Origin: Clostridium beijerinckii HUN142
Lineage (GTDB): Bacteria; Bacillota; Clostridia; Clostridiales; Clostridiaceae
Length of the DNA stretch: 64,000 bases
Assembly (NCBI RefSeq): GCF_000621745.1
Contig: NZ_JHXK01000018.1
Location: 62,001 to 126,000 of the forward strand
Reading direction: 5' to 3'
Part shown: positions 1 to 8,658 of the stretch, piece by piece
Layout of the letters: every line of letters starts with the position of its first letter
Position numbering within the stretch: the stretch's first letter is position 1
Notes under the pieces: generated by a model
What the model saw: the letters and a program-made list of their open reading frames with translations, nothing else
Database searches by the model: none
Told to the model about the DNA's origin: nothing
Made by a program: the position numbers and the translations under genes

Positions 1-1719
1 GGTCTTGGATGCGTATCTGTTATTTGTTCAGATAAAACTGGTACATTAACACAAAATAAGATGACTGTAAAAAAGATTTTTGTTGATAATAAGTTAATTG
101 ATAGCAATAAAATAGTTCTTAAAGATTCTGATTCAAATTTCCTTTTAACTAGCTCTGTACTATGTAATGATTCTACTTCTATAGATGGTGCTGAGATAGG
201 TGATCCAACGGAAGTTGCCTTAGTAAATTTAGGGCATAAATACTCTTTAAATGAAATTGAATGTAGAAGCAGTTACCCAAGACTTAACGAAATTCCTTTT
301 GATTCTGACAGAAAACTTATGAGTACACTTCATGAAATTGATGGAAAATATATAATGGTTACCAAAGGTGCTCTTGATGTATTACTTAATAGAGTAACTT
401 CAATAAAAACTTCAACTGGAATAGCAAACTTCACTAACAATGATAAAATCAATATAAATAATGTTAATAGAGAACTATCATCTCAAGGATTAAGAGTTTT
501 AGCTTTTGCCTATAAAGAACTTGACCAAAATAAAGAGCTTACTTTAGAAGATGAGGATAATTATACTTTCTTAGGTTTAATTTCAATGATTGATCCACCT
601 AGAGAAGAATCTAAAACAGCTGTTAGCGATTGTATTAAAGCTTCTATTAAACCAATTATGATCACTGGAGACCACAAGATTACGGCATCAGCTATTGCTA
701 AAGAAATTGGAATATTGCAAGAAGGTGACTTAGCTGTAGAAGGCTTGGAACTTGATAAAATGTCTGATGACGAACTCAGCTCAAAATTAAAGCACATTTC
801 CGTTTACGCAAGAGTATCTCCAGAACATAAAATAAGAATAGTTAAAGCATGGCAAAATAAAGGTAAAATTGTAGCTATGACTGGAGATGGTGTTAATGAT
901 GCACCTGCATTAAAGCAAGCTGACATTGGTATTGCAATGGGTATAACAGGTACTGAAGTTTCAAAAGATGCTGCTTCAATGATTTTAACAGATGATAACT
1001 TTGCTACTATTGTTAAATCAGTTACAAATGGACGAAATATTTATGCTAATATAAAGAATTCAATTAAGTTCCTACTCTCAGGTAATGCTTCTGGAATTCT
1101 TGCAGTACTATATTCATCAATATTTGCGCTCCCTATTCCATTTGCAGCCGTACACTTATTATTCATAAACTTATTAACAGATAGTTTACCTGCTATTGCA
1201 ATTGGTATGGAAAAATCCAAAAAAGATGTTTTAAAAGATAAACCTAGAGATGCTAAAGAATCTATTTTAACTAAAGATTTTATAATAGATATTTCCTGTC
1301 AAGGTTTGCTGATTGGAATATTCACTATGATTTCTTACCATATTGGCTTAGCTACTGGAAGCCACGGACTTGCAATGACTATGGCATTTAGTACCTTATG
1401 TTTAGCTAGATTATTCCATGGATTTAACTGCCGAGGCAAAAAATCTATCTTTGCTCTTGGAGTTTTCAATAATAAATTCAGTTGGATCGCCTTTATATCA
1501 GGTGTTGTGCTTGTGAATGCAGTTTTACTCATACCAGCACTTCAAGGATTATTTGAAATAACTCCACTTACTACTAACGAATTAATATTAGTTCACTTAT
1601 TTGCTTTCATTCCAACTTTAATAATACAAACTATTAAGGTTGTTAGAGGTTTCATTGAAGAAAATAATGAAAAGAATAGAAATAGAGAAACTAATGACTC
1701 CTCTATGAAAGCTGCATAA
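1..1719 (+). CDS. P-type cation (probably Ca2+) ATPase, 5'-truncated by window edge
   Basis: The reading frame is open from base 1, so the gene starts outside the window; 572 residues are visible. It opens with the phosphorylation motif DKTGTLTQ (catalytic Asp at visible residue 11). The actuator-to-hinge signatures follow: TGDH near residue 223 and MTGDGVNDAPAL near 293-304, then about 300 residues of membrane segments with a Cation_ATPase_C-like end. This is the standard P2-type layout, ATP-driven export of Ca2+ (possibly Mn2+) across the plasma membrane. The missing N-terminus holds the first transmembrane helices and actuator domain. Ion specificity is inferred from overall similarity to SERCA/PMCA-like bacterial pumps; the M4 PEGLP-type motif lies outside the window. 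Confidence 0.93.
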   Translation, partial: GLGCVSVICSDKTGTLTQNKMTVKKIFVDNKLIDSNKIVLKDSDSNFLLTSSVLCNDSTSIDGAEIGDPTEVALVNLGHKYSLNEIECRSSYPRLNEIPFDSDRKLMSTLHEIDGKYIMVTKGALDVLLNRVTSIKTSTGIANFTNNDKININNVNRELSSQGLRVLAFAYKELDQNKELTLEDEDNYTFLGLISMIDPPREESKTAVSDCIKASIKPIMITGDHKITASAIAKEIGILQEGDLAVEGLELDKMSDDELSSKLKHISVYARVSPEHKIRIVKAWQNKGKIVAMTGDGVNDAPALKQADIGIAMGITGTEVSKDAASMILTDDNFATIVKSVTNGRNIYANIKNSIKFLLSGNASGILAVLYSSIFALPIPFAAVHLLFINLLTDSLPAIAIGMEKSKKDVLKDKPRDAKESILTKDFIIDISCQGLLIGIFTMISYHIGLATGSHGLAMTMAFSTLCLARLFHGFNCRGKKSIFALGVFNNKFSWIAFISGVVLVNAVLLIPALQGLFEITPLTTNELILVHLFAFIPTLIIQTIKVVRGFIEENNEKNRNRETNDSSMKAA

Positions 1720-1750
1720 GACACTTTTAGGATTGTATAATTAGATTAAT

Positions 1751-1788
1751 AAAAGAGCTATATCAAAATTGTTTGATATAGCTCTTTT
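1751..1788. terminator. Bidirectional terminator between the ATPase gene and adhE
   Basis: A perfect 17-bp inverted repeat (1751-1767 with 1772-1788, 4-nt loop) has A-rich left and T-rich right flanks. It sits between two convergent genes, so it can end transcripts from both sides. Confidence 0.85.
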
Positions 1789-1806
1789 ACTTTCTATCTA
1801 TCGTCT

Positions 1807-4401
1807 TTATTTAATGCTACCATTATATGACTTTATATACATCTCTTTAATCTCACTCATTAATGGATATCTTGGATTTGCACCTGTACATTGATCATCA
1901 AAAGCCTGCTCTACCATTTCATCCATTGAAGCATAGAACTTTTCTTCTGAAACTCCAAATTCTTTTATGCTCTTTGGTATTCCAACTTTGGTCTTTAAAT
2001 CATCTATTGCTTTAATTAATAGTTCAACTTTTTCTTCTTCTGTATTTCCTCCTAGATTTAGATAATCCGCTATTCTTGCATACCTCCATCCTGCATTTGG
2101 ATATTTATATTGTGGGAATGCTGCTTGCTTTCTAGGTGCATCTGTTGCATTAAATCTAATTACTTCATCTATTAATAAGGCATTTGCAATTCCATGAGGT
2201 ACATGGTGGAATGCACCTAATTTATGAGCCATTGAGTGGCATATTCCTAAGAATGCATTCGCAAAGGCCATACCCGCTACAGAAGATGCATGAGCCATCT
2301 TTTCTCTAGCTTTAACATTTGTAGTACCTCCATTATATGCATCAGGTAAGTATTTAAATGTTAACCTAATAGCCTCTAATGCTAATCCATTTGTATACTC
2401 AGATGCTAACACCGAAACATAAGCTTCAATTGCATGAACCAAAGCATCTATACCTGATGCAGCCGTTAATCCTTTAGGCATACTCATCATAAGTTCAGCA
2501 TCTATTATTGCCATATCAGGAGTTAACTCATAATCTGCAAGAGGATACTTAACTCCTGTCTGCTCATCAGTTATAACTGCAAATGGAGTTACTTCTGAGC
2601 CTGTTCCTGCAGATGTTGGAATTGCAACTAAAATTGCCTTTTCTCCCATTGGAGGGAATTCGTATACTCTCTTTCTAATATCCATAAATCTCATAGCTAA
2701 GTCTTCAAATCTAACATCTGGATGCTCATACATTACCCACATAATTTTAGCTGCATCCATAGGCGATCCTCCACCTATAGCTATAATAACATCTGGATTA
2801 AATTCTCTCATAGCATCTGCCCCTAATTTTGCAGCTTTTAATGTTGGGTCAGGCTCTACATCTGAGAATATCTTATATTCAATATGGTTTTTACTTAAAA
2901 TATCTGTAATCTTATGTGTATATCCTAAATCAAATAACACTCTATCTGTCACTATAAATACTCTTCTTTTCTTCATTGCATTTAATTCTTCCAAGGCTAC
3001 TGGAAGACATCCAAATTTAAAGTAAATTTTGTCTGGAACTCTAAACCAAAGCATATTTTCTCTCCTCTCGGCAATTCTCTTAACATTGATTAAGTGCTTA
3101 GGTCCTACATTTTCTGATATTGAATTTCCGCCCCAAGATCCACAGCCAAGAGTTAAAGATGGTGCTAACTTAAAATTATATATATCCCCGATTGCGCCCT
3201 GAGATGCTGGCATATTTATCAAAGTTCTAGCAGTCTTCATAGCTACTCCAAACTTCTCTATTCTATCTACTGATTCCATTTGGTTTGTATAAAGTATTGA
3301 TGTATGACCAAATCCACCTAGCTCTATCATTCTAGAAGCTAATCTTAGTGCATCATCAAAAGTTTTAGCTTTATACATGCCTAATATTGGCGATAACTTT
3401 TCATGTGAAAATGGTTCTTCTAATTCAGGCGATTCAACTTCTCCAATTAGCACTTTGACAGCTTCTGATACCTCAACTCCAGCCATTTTTGCTATCTTAT
3501 GCGCTGATTGTCCAACAATCTCTGAATTTAATGATCCCTTTGAATCTAATATTATACTTCTGACCTTATCAATTTCTTCACCTTTAAGTATATAAGCACC
3601 TCTCTCATCTAGTTCCTTTAGGACTTTATCATATACTGATTCCATAGCTATTATGCTTTGTTCTGATGCACAAACTACGCCGTTATCAAAAGTTTTAGAA
3701 AGCAAAATTGAGTTTACAGCCATTTTTATATGCGCCGTGTCATCAATTATAGCCGGAGTATTTCCTGCACCAACTCCTATAGCCGGTTTTCCTGATGAAT
3801 ATGCTGCTCTAACCATTCCCGGACCACCTGTAGCTAGTATAATATCAGATTCTGCCATTACATTTCTGGATAATTCTATTGATGGCTCATCTATCCACCC
3901 GATTATCCCTTTTGGTGCACCTGCTCTTTCTGCTGCCTCTAGAACTATTTTTGCTGCTGTTATTGTTGAATTCTTTGCCCTAGGATGTGGACTTATAATT
4001 ATTCCGTTTCGTGTTTTTAAAGCAATTAAAGTTTTAAATATCGCTGTTGATGTTGGATTAGTTGTTGGTACAATGGCTGCTATTACACCTATAGGTTCAG
4101 CTATATGAGTTATTCCGAACATTTCATCTCTCTCTATAACTCCACAGGTCTTTGTATCTTTATATTGATTATATATGTACTCAGCTGCGAAATGATTTTT
4201 TATCACCTTATCTTCTACTATTCCCATTCCGCTCTCTTCTACTGCCATTTTAGCAAGAGTAATTCTCGCATTATTAGCTGCCATAGCTGCCTGCCTAAAT
4301 ATTTCATCTACCTCCTCTTGAGAAAATTTTGAAAACTCTTTTTGAGCTTCCCTTATTTGCTCTATTCTCTTTGTTAATTCTTCTGGATTTGTAACTCTCA
4401 T
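1807..4401 (-). CDS. adhE: Bifunctional acetaldehyde-CoA/alcohol dehydrogenase AdhE
   Basis: An 864-residue two-domain enzyme that reduces acetyl-CoA (or butyryl-CoA) to the aldehyde and then the alcohol, consuming two NADH. The N-terminal half is an aldehyde dehydrogenase with catalytic Cys244 in NGVVCASEQS. The C-terminal half is an iron-dependent alcohol dehydrogenase with the GGGSPMDAAK nucleotide loop, DALVHAIEAYVS, and metal-binding histidines in GICHSMAHKLGAFHHVPHG. Length is normal for AdhE. The start is fixed by a GGAGG seven to eight bases upstream. It is monocistronic: a bidirectional terminator lies downstream and about 375 bp of AT-rich DNA lies upstream. I looked for a TTGTTAA-type Rex operator there and saw no convincing one. 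Confidence 0.97.
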   Translation of the reverse strand: MRVTNPEELTKRIEQIREAQKEFSKFSQEEVDEIFRQAAMAANNARITLAKMAVEESGMGIVEDKVIKNHFAAEYIYNQYKDTKTCGVIERDEMFGITHIAEPIGVIAAIVPTTNPTSTAIFKTLIALKTRNGIIISPHPRAKNSTITAAKIVLEAAERAGAPKGIIGWIDEPSIELSRNVMAESDIILATGGPGMVRAAYSSGKPAIGVGAGNTPAIIDDTAHIKMAVNSILLSKTFDNGVVCASEQSIIAMESVYDKVLKELDERGAYILKGEEIDKVRSIILDSKGSLNSEIVGQSAHKIAKMAGVEVSEAVKVLIGEVESPELEEPFSHEKLSPILGMYKAKTFDDALRLASRMIELGGFGHTSILYTNQMESVDRIEKFGVAMKTARTLINMPASQGAIGDIYNFKLAPSLTLGCGSWGGNSISENVGPKHLINVKRIAERRENMLWFRVPDKIYFKFGCLPVALEELNAMKKRRVFIVTDRVLFDLGYTHKITDILSKNHIEYKIFSDVEPDPTLKAAKLGADAMREFNPDVIIAIGGGSPMDAAKIMWVMYEHPDVRFEDLAMRFMDIRKRVYEFPPMGEKAILVAIPTSAGTGSEVTPFAVITDEQTGVKYPLADYELTPDMAIIDAELMMSMPKGLTAASGIDALVHAIEAYVSVLASEYTNGLALEAIRLTFKYLPDAYNGGTTNVKAREKMAHASSVAGMAFANAFLGICHSMAHKLGAFHHVPHGIANALLIDEVIRFNATDAPRKQAAFPQYKYPNAGWRYARIADYLNLGGNTEEEKVELLIKAIDDLKTKVGIPKSIKEFGVSEEKFYASMDEMVEQAFDDQCTGANPRYPLMSEIKEMYIKSYNGSIK

Positions 4402-4777
4402 TTTCTACCTCCAAATTTGTTTTTTATTTTCATCGTAAATGTTGTCTATTACTATTAATCAGTTTTCTTTATTCTAAGCAAACTTATACCTATTTGGGAT
4501 TAAAAATAAATTTCAATTATAGGTTTTCACATTGAAAATTTGAGATATCACAAATAGAGGAATTGGATACATGTTTGTAACCTCATAGGTCATAATATGC
4601 AATATAAGTTTAAAAATAGGTTTTAAGGTTTCTTATAATATTCTTCTTAAAATTCTAAAGTTATATAATAAAAGAAGTATATTCTTGCTAAGAATTCCAA
4701 TAGGAATCTTTTCAAAAGTAACTTCTATTTTTTGATTAATAAGTATGCACTTAGTTTTAACTTCACCTAATTAAATC
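4402..4777. other. AT-rich intergenic region upstream of adhE
   Basis: About 375 bases without a credible gene. It must contain the adhE promoter (read leftward), but I could not pick out a convincing -35/-10 pair or a Rex operator, and no strong hairpin is present. Confidence 0.5.
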
Positions 4778-5008
4778 TTATTTTCTTCGAGGTTCTCTTG
4801 TTTGTTTAATCCATCTAATGTACTTTTTTACTATATCTCTTCCTGCCAGCACTGCTCCAACCCAAAACAATACTTCTCCTAAAACAATAAAAACTGTTAC
4901 TATAATAGCTTTTATTCCAACATCTATATCTAACCATGGAACTCCTAAAATAAATATCCATGGTATAAATGAAATTATAATTAACAAGATTCCTAGCTTT
5001 TTAGTCAT
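4778..5008 (-). CDS. Small two-helix membrane protein (transporter-suffix-like)
   Basis: A 76-residue protein with two predicted membrane helices (about residues 4-24 and 32-56) and a basic C-terminal tail (IRWIKQTREPRRK). The pattern FIPWIFILGVPWL followed by GEVLFWVGAVLAG resembles the small family called transporter suffix domain proteins, found free or appended to RND exporters. An AAAGGGG ribosome site precedes the ATG. It stands alone between adhE and divergent hydE, so the context gives no function. Family assignment is from memory of the pattern and is moderate; the function is unknown. Confidence 0.75.
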   Translation of the reverse strand: MTKKLGILLIIISFIPWIFILGVPWLDIDVGIKAIIVTVFIVLGEVLFWVGAVLAGRDIVKKYIRWIKQTREPRRK

Positions 5009-5242
5009 TTTTATCCCCTTTATTTAGATATATAAAAAAGCAATAATTTTGTGCAAACATTCTTAAGTTGCATTACCAAATTTTCTTATTATTCATTTGA
5101 TTTATATTAAATTATTTTCTTCATCAAATGTATCTCAATTCACATGTAAGATTTTACACAAACTACTATGTTGTTATGTTGTTAGATTCTATAGTATACT
5201 AATATCAGTTAGCTATTAATTTCTTTTAACTTAGGAGGAACT

Positions 5243-6289
5243 ATGAATAAAATTATTGAAAAAGCTAAAATTACACATGACTTAAATAAAGATGAAATAC
5301 TTGAATTACTGCAAAACAATGATATAAATGAAGAACTATTTAAAGCCGCTGATGAAGTACGTCAAAAATATTTGGGGGATTATGTTCATTTAAGAGGGCT
5401 CATAGAATTTACAAATATCTGCAAAAGAAACTGCCTTTATTGTGGTTTACGTAGAGACAATAAAAATCTTGACAGATATAGATTAACTGAAGAAGAGATT
5501 CTAGACTTTGCTAAAAAAGCTGTTAGCTATGGCTATAAAACGCTTGTCCTTCAAGGTGGAGAAGATGATTATTTTACTAAAGAAAGAATGACAAACATAG
5601 TAAAAGAGATAAAGAAATTAAATGTCGCTTTAACCTTAAGCTTAGGTGAAAAAACTTATGAGGAATATAAAGCATTTAAGGAAGCTGGAGCTGATAGATA
5701 TTTAATACGAATCGAAACTACTGATAAGAAACTTTATGAAGATATGGATCCTAATATGAGTTTCGAGGAAAGATTAAATTGTTTAAAGGATTTAAGAAAC
5801 TTAGGATATGAAGTTGGTAGTGGTATTCTTGTTGGTTTACCGAATCAGACATTAGACTCTATAGCTAGTGATATACTTTTCTTTAAAGAGATTAACGCGG
5901 ATATGATCGGTATAGGTCCATTTATACCAAATGAAGATACACCTTTAAAGGATGCTCAAGGCGGAAATCTTACTCTAGCATTAAAAGTTATGGCTTTAAC
6001 TAGATTAATACTTCCTGATATAAATATTCCTGCAACAACTGCAATGGAGTCTCTAACTCCAAACGGAAGAATAATTGCACTTCAAAGTGGTGCTAACGTT
6101 GTAATGCCTAACGTTACTGAAGGTGAATATAGAAAGCTTTATGCCCTATATCCAGGTAAAATATGTACAGGCGATACACCTGCACACTGCAGAGGATGCA
6201 TAACTGGTAAAGTAACTGGAATAGGCAGAATAATTTCAGATGGTTATGGATTTAGAGGAAATCAGAACACTAGTGCTTATAATAATTAA
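5243..6289 (+). CDS. hydE: [FeFe]-hydrogenase maturase HydE (radical SAM)
   Basis: A 348-residue radical SAM protein needed, with HydF and HydG, to assemble the H-cluster of [FeFe] hydrogenase. The radical-SAM cluster motif is CKRNCLYCG (Cys60, Cys64, Cys67), preceded by the HydE/BioB-family stretch YVHLRGLIEFTNIC. The C-terminal half matches HydE, including IGPFIPNEDTPL and a late CTGDTPAHCRGC segment. Biotin synthase and PylB share the fold, but length and these motifs favour HydE. The start has an ideal AGGAGG six bases upstream. It is a single-gene unit ended by a hairpin. hydF and hydG are not in the window, which is usual for clostridia, where the maturase genes are scattered. Confidence 0.93.
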   Translation: MNKIIEKAKITHDLNKDEILELLQNNDINEELFKAADEVRQKYLGDYVHLRGLIEFTNICKRNCLYCGLRRDNKNLDRYRLTEEEILDFAKKAVSYGYKTLVLQGGEDDYFTKERMTNIVKEIKKLNVALTLSLGEKTYEEYKAFKEAGADRYLIRIETTDKKLYEDMDPNMSFEERLNCLKDLRNLGYEVGSGILVGLPNQTLDSIASDILFFKEINADMIGIGPFIPNEDTPLKDAQGGNLTLALKVMALTRLILPDINIPATTAMESLTPNGRIIALQSGANVVMPNVTEGEYRKLYALYPGKICTGDTPAHCRGCITGKVTGIGRIISDGYGFRGNQNTSAYNN

Positions 6290-6335
6290 AAGATATTATT
6301 AATAAGTTAAACCATAGTACTAAGTAAAATATACT

Positions 6336-6377
6336 ATATAGGATAGATAATGTAATTCTATCCTATATGGCATATTT
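6336..6377 (+). terminator. hydE terminator inside a larger palindrome
   Basis: A perfect 12-bp stem (6336-6347 with 6357-6368) is followed by a short T-run, placed 47 bases after the hydE stop. A second perfect 16-bp inverted repeat (6304-6319 with 6386-6401) encloses it. Confidence 0.75.
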
Positions 6378-6528
6378 TTATCAATTACTATGGTTTAACT
6401 TTCATTTTCATATCCTTTATTCAAATCTTATCTAAGAATTATTGTTATCTATTCTAAATCTATAAGTTAACCGCTAAGATATCAATCATTTTATTGTTTA
6501 ACAACATATCTAAGGAAACTTCATCATC

Positions 6529-7284
6529 CTACTTCTTACTTCCCGAATCCCAATCCTTATAATAGACAAAATCCTTATCAAATAGTTTTAAAGGAATTTC
6601 AAATTCAGGAATTCCAAATACATACGGCGCTATATCATACAACTGATAATATATTACTAGGTTTCCATCCCTTATATAAAAACTCTGATTTTCACTGATA
6701 CCCTTAAATATATTGCCTGAATCAAAATAATTTTCAGGATTTTTTCTTATTTGATTCTCTATTTCTTTATTTATTATATCCGAATAATTATATCCCTCAC
6801 TAAATAATTCCTTTAAAGTTAGTAAACTTTCTTTCTTCTTATCTATTGTATATGAAGTCCTTGTTGTCATACCATGGGCACCTCCAAGAAACTCATAGTA
6901 GTCATTATATAAGCTAAGAATTTGATTATTATCTTCTGATGTTGTGTATCTTGAATAAATCTCGTAGGGAAATCTTGGGGTTTCTTGTCCTTTTTCTCCG
7001 AAGTATTCTTTCGCTGTTTTTTCAGACTCTTCAGCTCTTGGCAAAATATCTTGACTAATTGCATTATTTATCAAATTTATCTTTTTTTCATCATTTCCAC
7101 CCATTAATTGAGGCATATTTATGTCTAATTTTAAATAATTTAGATTTTTAGTTATAGATTTATCCACAATTTTAATTTTACTTTCACTTTTCATTTTATT
7201 ACTTATAAACATTTCCTGTGGACAAGCAGTGGATAACATTGAACTTACTATTAATAGCCCTGTTATATTAGCTATAATACCCAT
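6529..7284 (-). CDS. Secreted DUF4163/DUF3298-type protein (PdaC/RsiV-like)
   Basis: A 251-residue exported protein. The N-terminus is a hydrophobic segment (residues 3-20, then Ser-Thr-Ala-Cys at 18-21), probably a signal peptide or lipoprotein signal, although the lipobox is not ideal and the n-region lacks Lys/Arg. The rest resembles the DUF4163-DUF3298 pair found in RsiV and in the non-catalytic part of PdaC. The hallmark is YYEFLGGAHG near residues 129-138, then TLKELFSEGYNY and a C-terminal PYVFGIPEFEIPL. No deacetylase domain is attached. This fold binds lysozyme in RsiV, but its role here is unknown. The start has GGAGG. DnaA-box-like sequences fall in and upstream of the 5' end. Confidence 0.8.
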   Translation of the reverse strand: MGIIANITGLLIVSSMLSTACPQEMFISNKMKSESKIKIVDKSITKNLNYLKLDINMPQLMGGNDEKKINLINNAISQDILPRAEESEKTAKEYFGEKGQETPRFPYEIYSRYTTSEDNNQILSLYNDYYEFLGGAHGMTTRTSYTIDKKKESLLTLKELFSEGYNYSDIINKEIENQIRKNPENYFDSGNIFKGISENQSFYIRDGNLVIYYQLYDIAPYVFGIPEFEIPLKLFDKDFVYYKDWDSGSKK

Positions 7285-7406
7285 TTTAGCGCCTCCCTCA
7301 TTTATTCATTTTGCGACATAATATATTTTATATCCACAAAATCAACATGTAAAATTATGTATGTTAACATCTTTATAACATCTTATCCACAGCCCACTGT
7401 GGATAA
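7160..7406. promoter_or_regulatory. Candidate DnaA-box cluster
   Basis: Three exact TTATCCACA boxes occur here: 7160-7168 (+), 7383-7391 (+) and 7398-7406 (-). Three one-mismatch boxes lie between them: 7217-7225 (-), 7228-7236 (-) and 7330-7338 (+). The last exact pair forms an inverted repeat with a 6-bp spacer. Only one other exact copy was noticed in the rest of the window (44849-44857, inside a gene). No dnaA or dnaN is nearby, so this is not an obvious origin. Confidence 0.55.
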
Positions 7407-7606
7407 TGTTAGTAAGTTGTACTATTTTTATATTATGCTACTTTTTTCAATAAGTTATTCCGATCAAACGTATAAAAATAAAATTTATTATATATACTTT
7501 TCAATAGTAAATTTATATTTAAAGCCTTAGTAATCCCATCTCTCAATTAAGAATAAAATACATGAGCTTAATTGTAATATATATCATAAATAACTTATAA
7601 TAAGCC

Positions 7607-7637
7607 TTGTAGTTTTTCTTTAAGTTTAGGGTATAAT
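7607..7637 (+). promoter_or_regulatory. Possible promoter of the polysaccharide deacetylase gene
   Basis: A consensus TATAAT (7632-7637) lies 19 bases after TTGTAG (7607-7612). It overlaps the upstream in-frame ATG at 7636, which argues that translation starts further on, at 7690. Confidence 0.45.
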
Positions 7638-7689
7638 GATAAAAGAAAATTATATTTATTTTAATTGCAAGGAAGTGAGCAATAACAAT

Positions 7690-8643
7690 ATGTTAAAAAG
7701 AACTTTATCGCCAAGAAACATTTCTTACAAAAGCTTTTTCAAAAATAAAATTTCTCTAAGTATTTTAATATTTAGTTTATTATTTGTACTATTCTCCATT
7801 TACCTAATAACTCATAATACATCTTATAAAAATTCCATAGCTTCGAATCCTGGCCCTACAAGTATTGATGAAAATCATGCTGTATCTGAAAACGGATTAA
7901 AAAAAGATTCTTCAAGCATAGATCAAAACACAATTCAAAATGAAAGATCTTTTAATAACGCCAACTTAATTACTGACAATAGAGGAGTTCCAGTATTATA
8001 TTACCATTCCGTGAGAGAATCAGCTGATAATGAGGTTACAATATCCCCGGAAAGTCTTCGGATGCAGCTTAAGTACATAAAAGATCAAGGTTATATAACA
8101 TTAACCTTAGACGAGCTTAAAAACTACTTATTAAATAGTTCCCCAATTCCTGAGAAAAGCATAGTTATTACTTTTGATGATGGCTATATGGATAATTACT
8201 ACAATGCTTTTCCAATTCTGAAAAATCTAAATATGGTAGCAACAATATTTTGTATAACTTCAGATTTAGATGGTTCTTACTATTTATCAAAAGAAGCTAT
8301 AAGAGAAATGTCTGATTATGGAATAGATATTGAAAGCCATACTGTTAATCATCCTAAACTTAATCAGCTTACATATGATAAGCAGTTACGTGAATTGAAA
8401 GAATCAAAAGAGACCTTGGAATCAATAACAGGAAAAAAAGTTGATTCAATTGCTTATCCATTTGGAGATTTTAATGATGATAGTGTTAAAGCAGCTAAAG
8501 ATTCAGGTTATACTTTAGCATTCACTACTAAAAGAGGACTCTCAGATAGAGATGATAATATTCTTAAACTTGATAGAATTTATATCAGTTCAAAATATGA
8601 CATGAGTACTTTTAAGGAAGTTTTAGCTCAAACTAAAAAATAA
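7690..8643 (+). CDS. Membrane-anchored polysaccharide deacetylase (NodB domain)
   Basis: A 317-residue protein with a basic cytoplasmic N-terminus, one transmembrane segment (about residues 19-41), a Ser/Asn-rich linker and a C-terminal NodB deacetylase domain. Catalytic and metal residues are visible: the Asp pair in ITFDDGYMDN (Asp163, Asp164) and the His pair in ESHTVNHPK (His217, His221), followed by YPFGDFND. It probably removes acetyl groups from cell-wall or exopolysaccharide GlcNAc outside the cell. The start at 7690 is preferred to the in-frame ATG at 7636: an AAGGAAGTGA ribosome site lies nine bases before it, and 7636 overlaps a TATAAT box. The longer form would have 335 residues. 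The gene converges on the RsgI-like gene. Confidence 0.88.
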   Translation: MLKRTLSPRNISYKSFFKNKISLSILIFSLLFVLFSIYLITHNTSYKNSIASNPGPTSIDENHAVSENGLKKDSSSIDQNTIQNERSFNNANLITDNRGVPVLYYHSVRESADNEVTISPESLRMQLKYIKDQGYITLTLDELKNYLLNSSPIPEKSIVITFDDGYMDNYYNAFPILKNLNMVATIFCITSDLDGSYYLSKEAIREMSDYGIDIESHTVNHPKLNQLTYDKQLRELKESKETLESITGKKVDSIAYPFGDFNDDSVKAAKDSGYTLAFTTKRGLSDRDDNILKLDRIYISSKYDMSTFKEVLAQTKK

Positions 8644-8658
8644 CTCTTAAATAAAGAG

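Noticed and set aside
3653-4108. 151-codon plus-strand ORF opposite adhE
   Set aside because: Antisense to a certain gene, with hydrophobic Ile/Ala/Ser-rich product that mirrors the sense codons; no ribosome site.
4402-4777. Rex (NADH-sensing) operator before adhE
   Set aside because: Expected from biology, but no TTGTTAA-type palindrome could be seen.
7636-7689. 54-base N-terminal extension of the polysaccharide deacetylase
   Set aside because: Its ATG overlaps a TATAAT box and lacks a good ribosome site, while 7690 has one.
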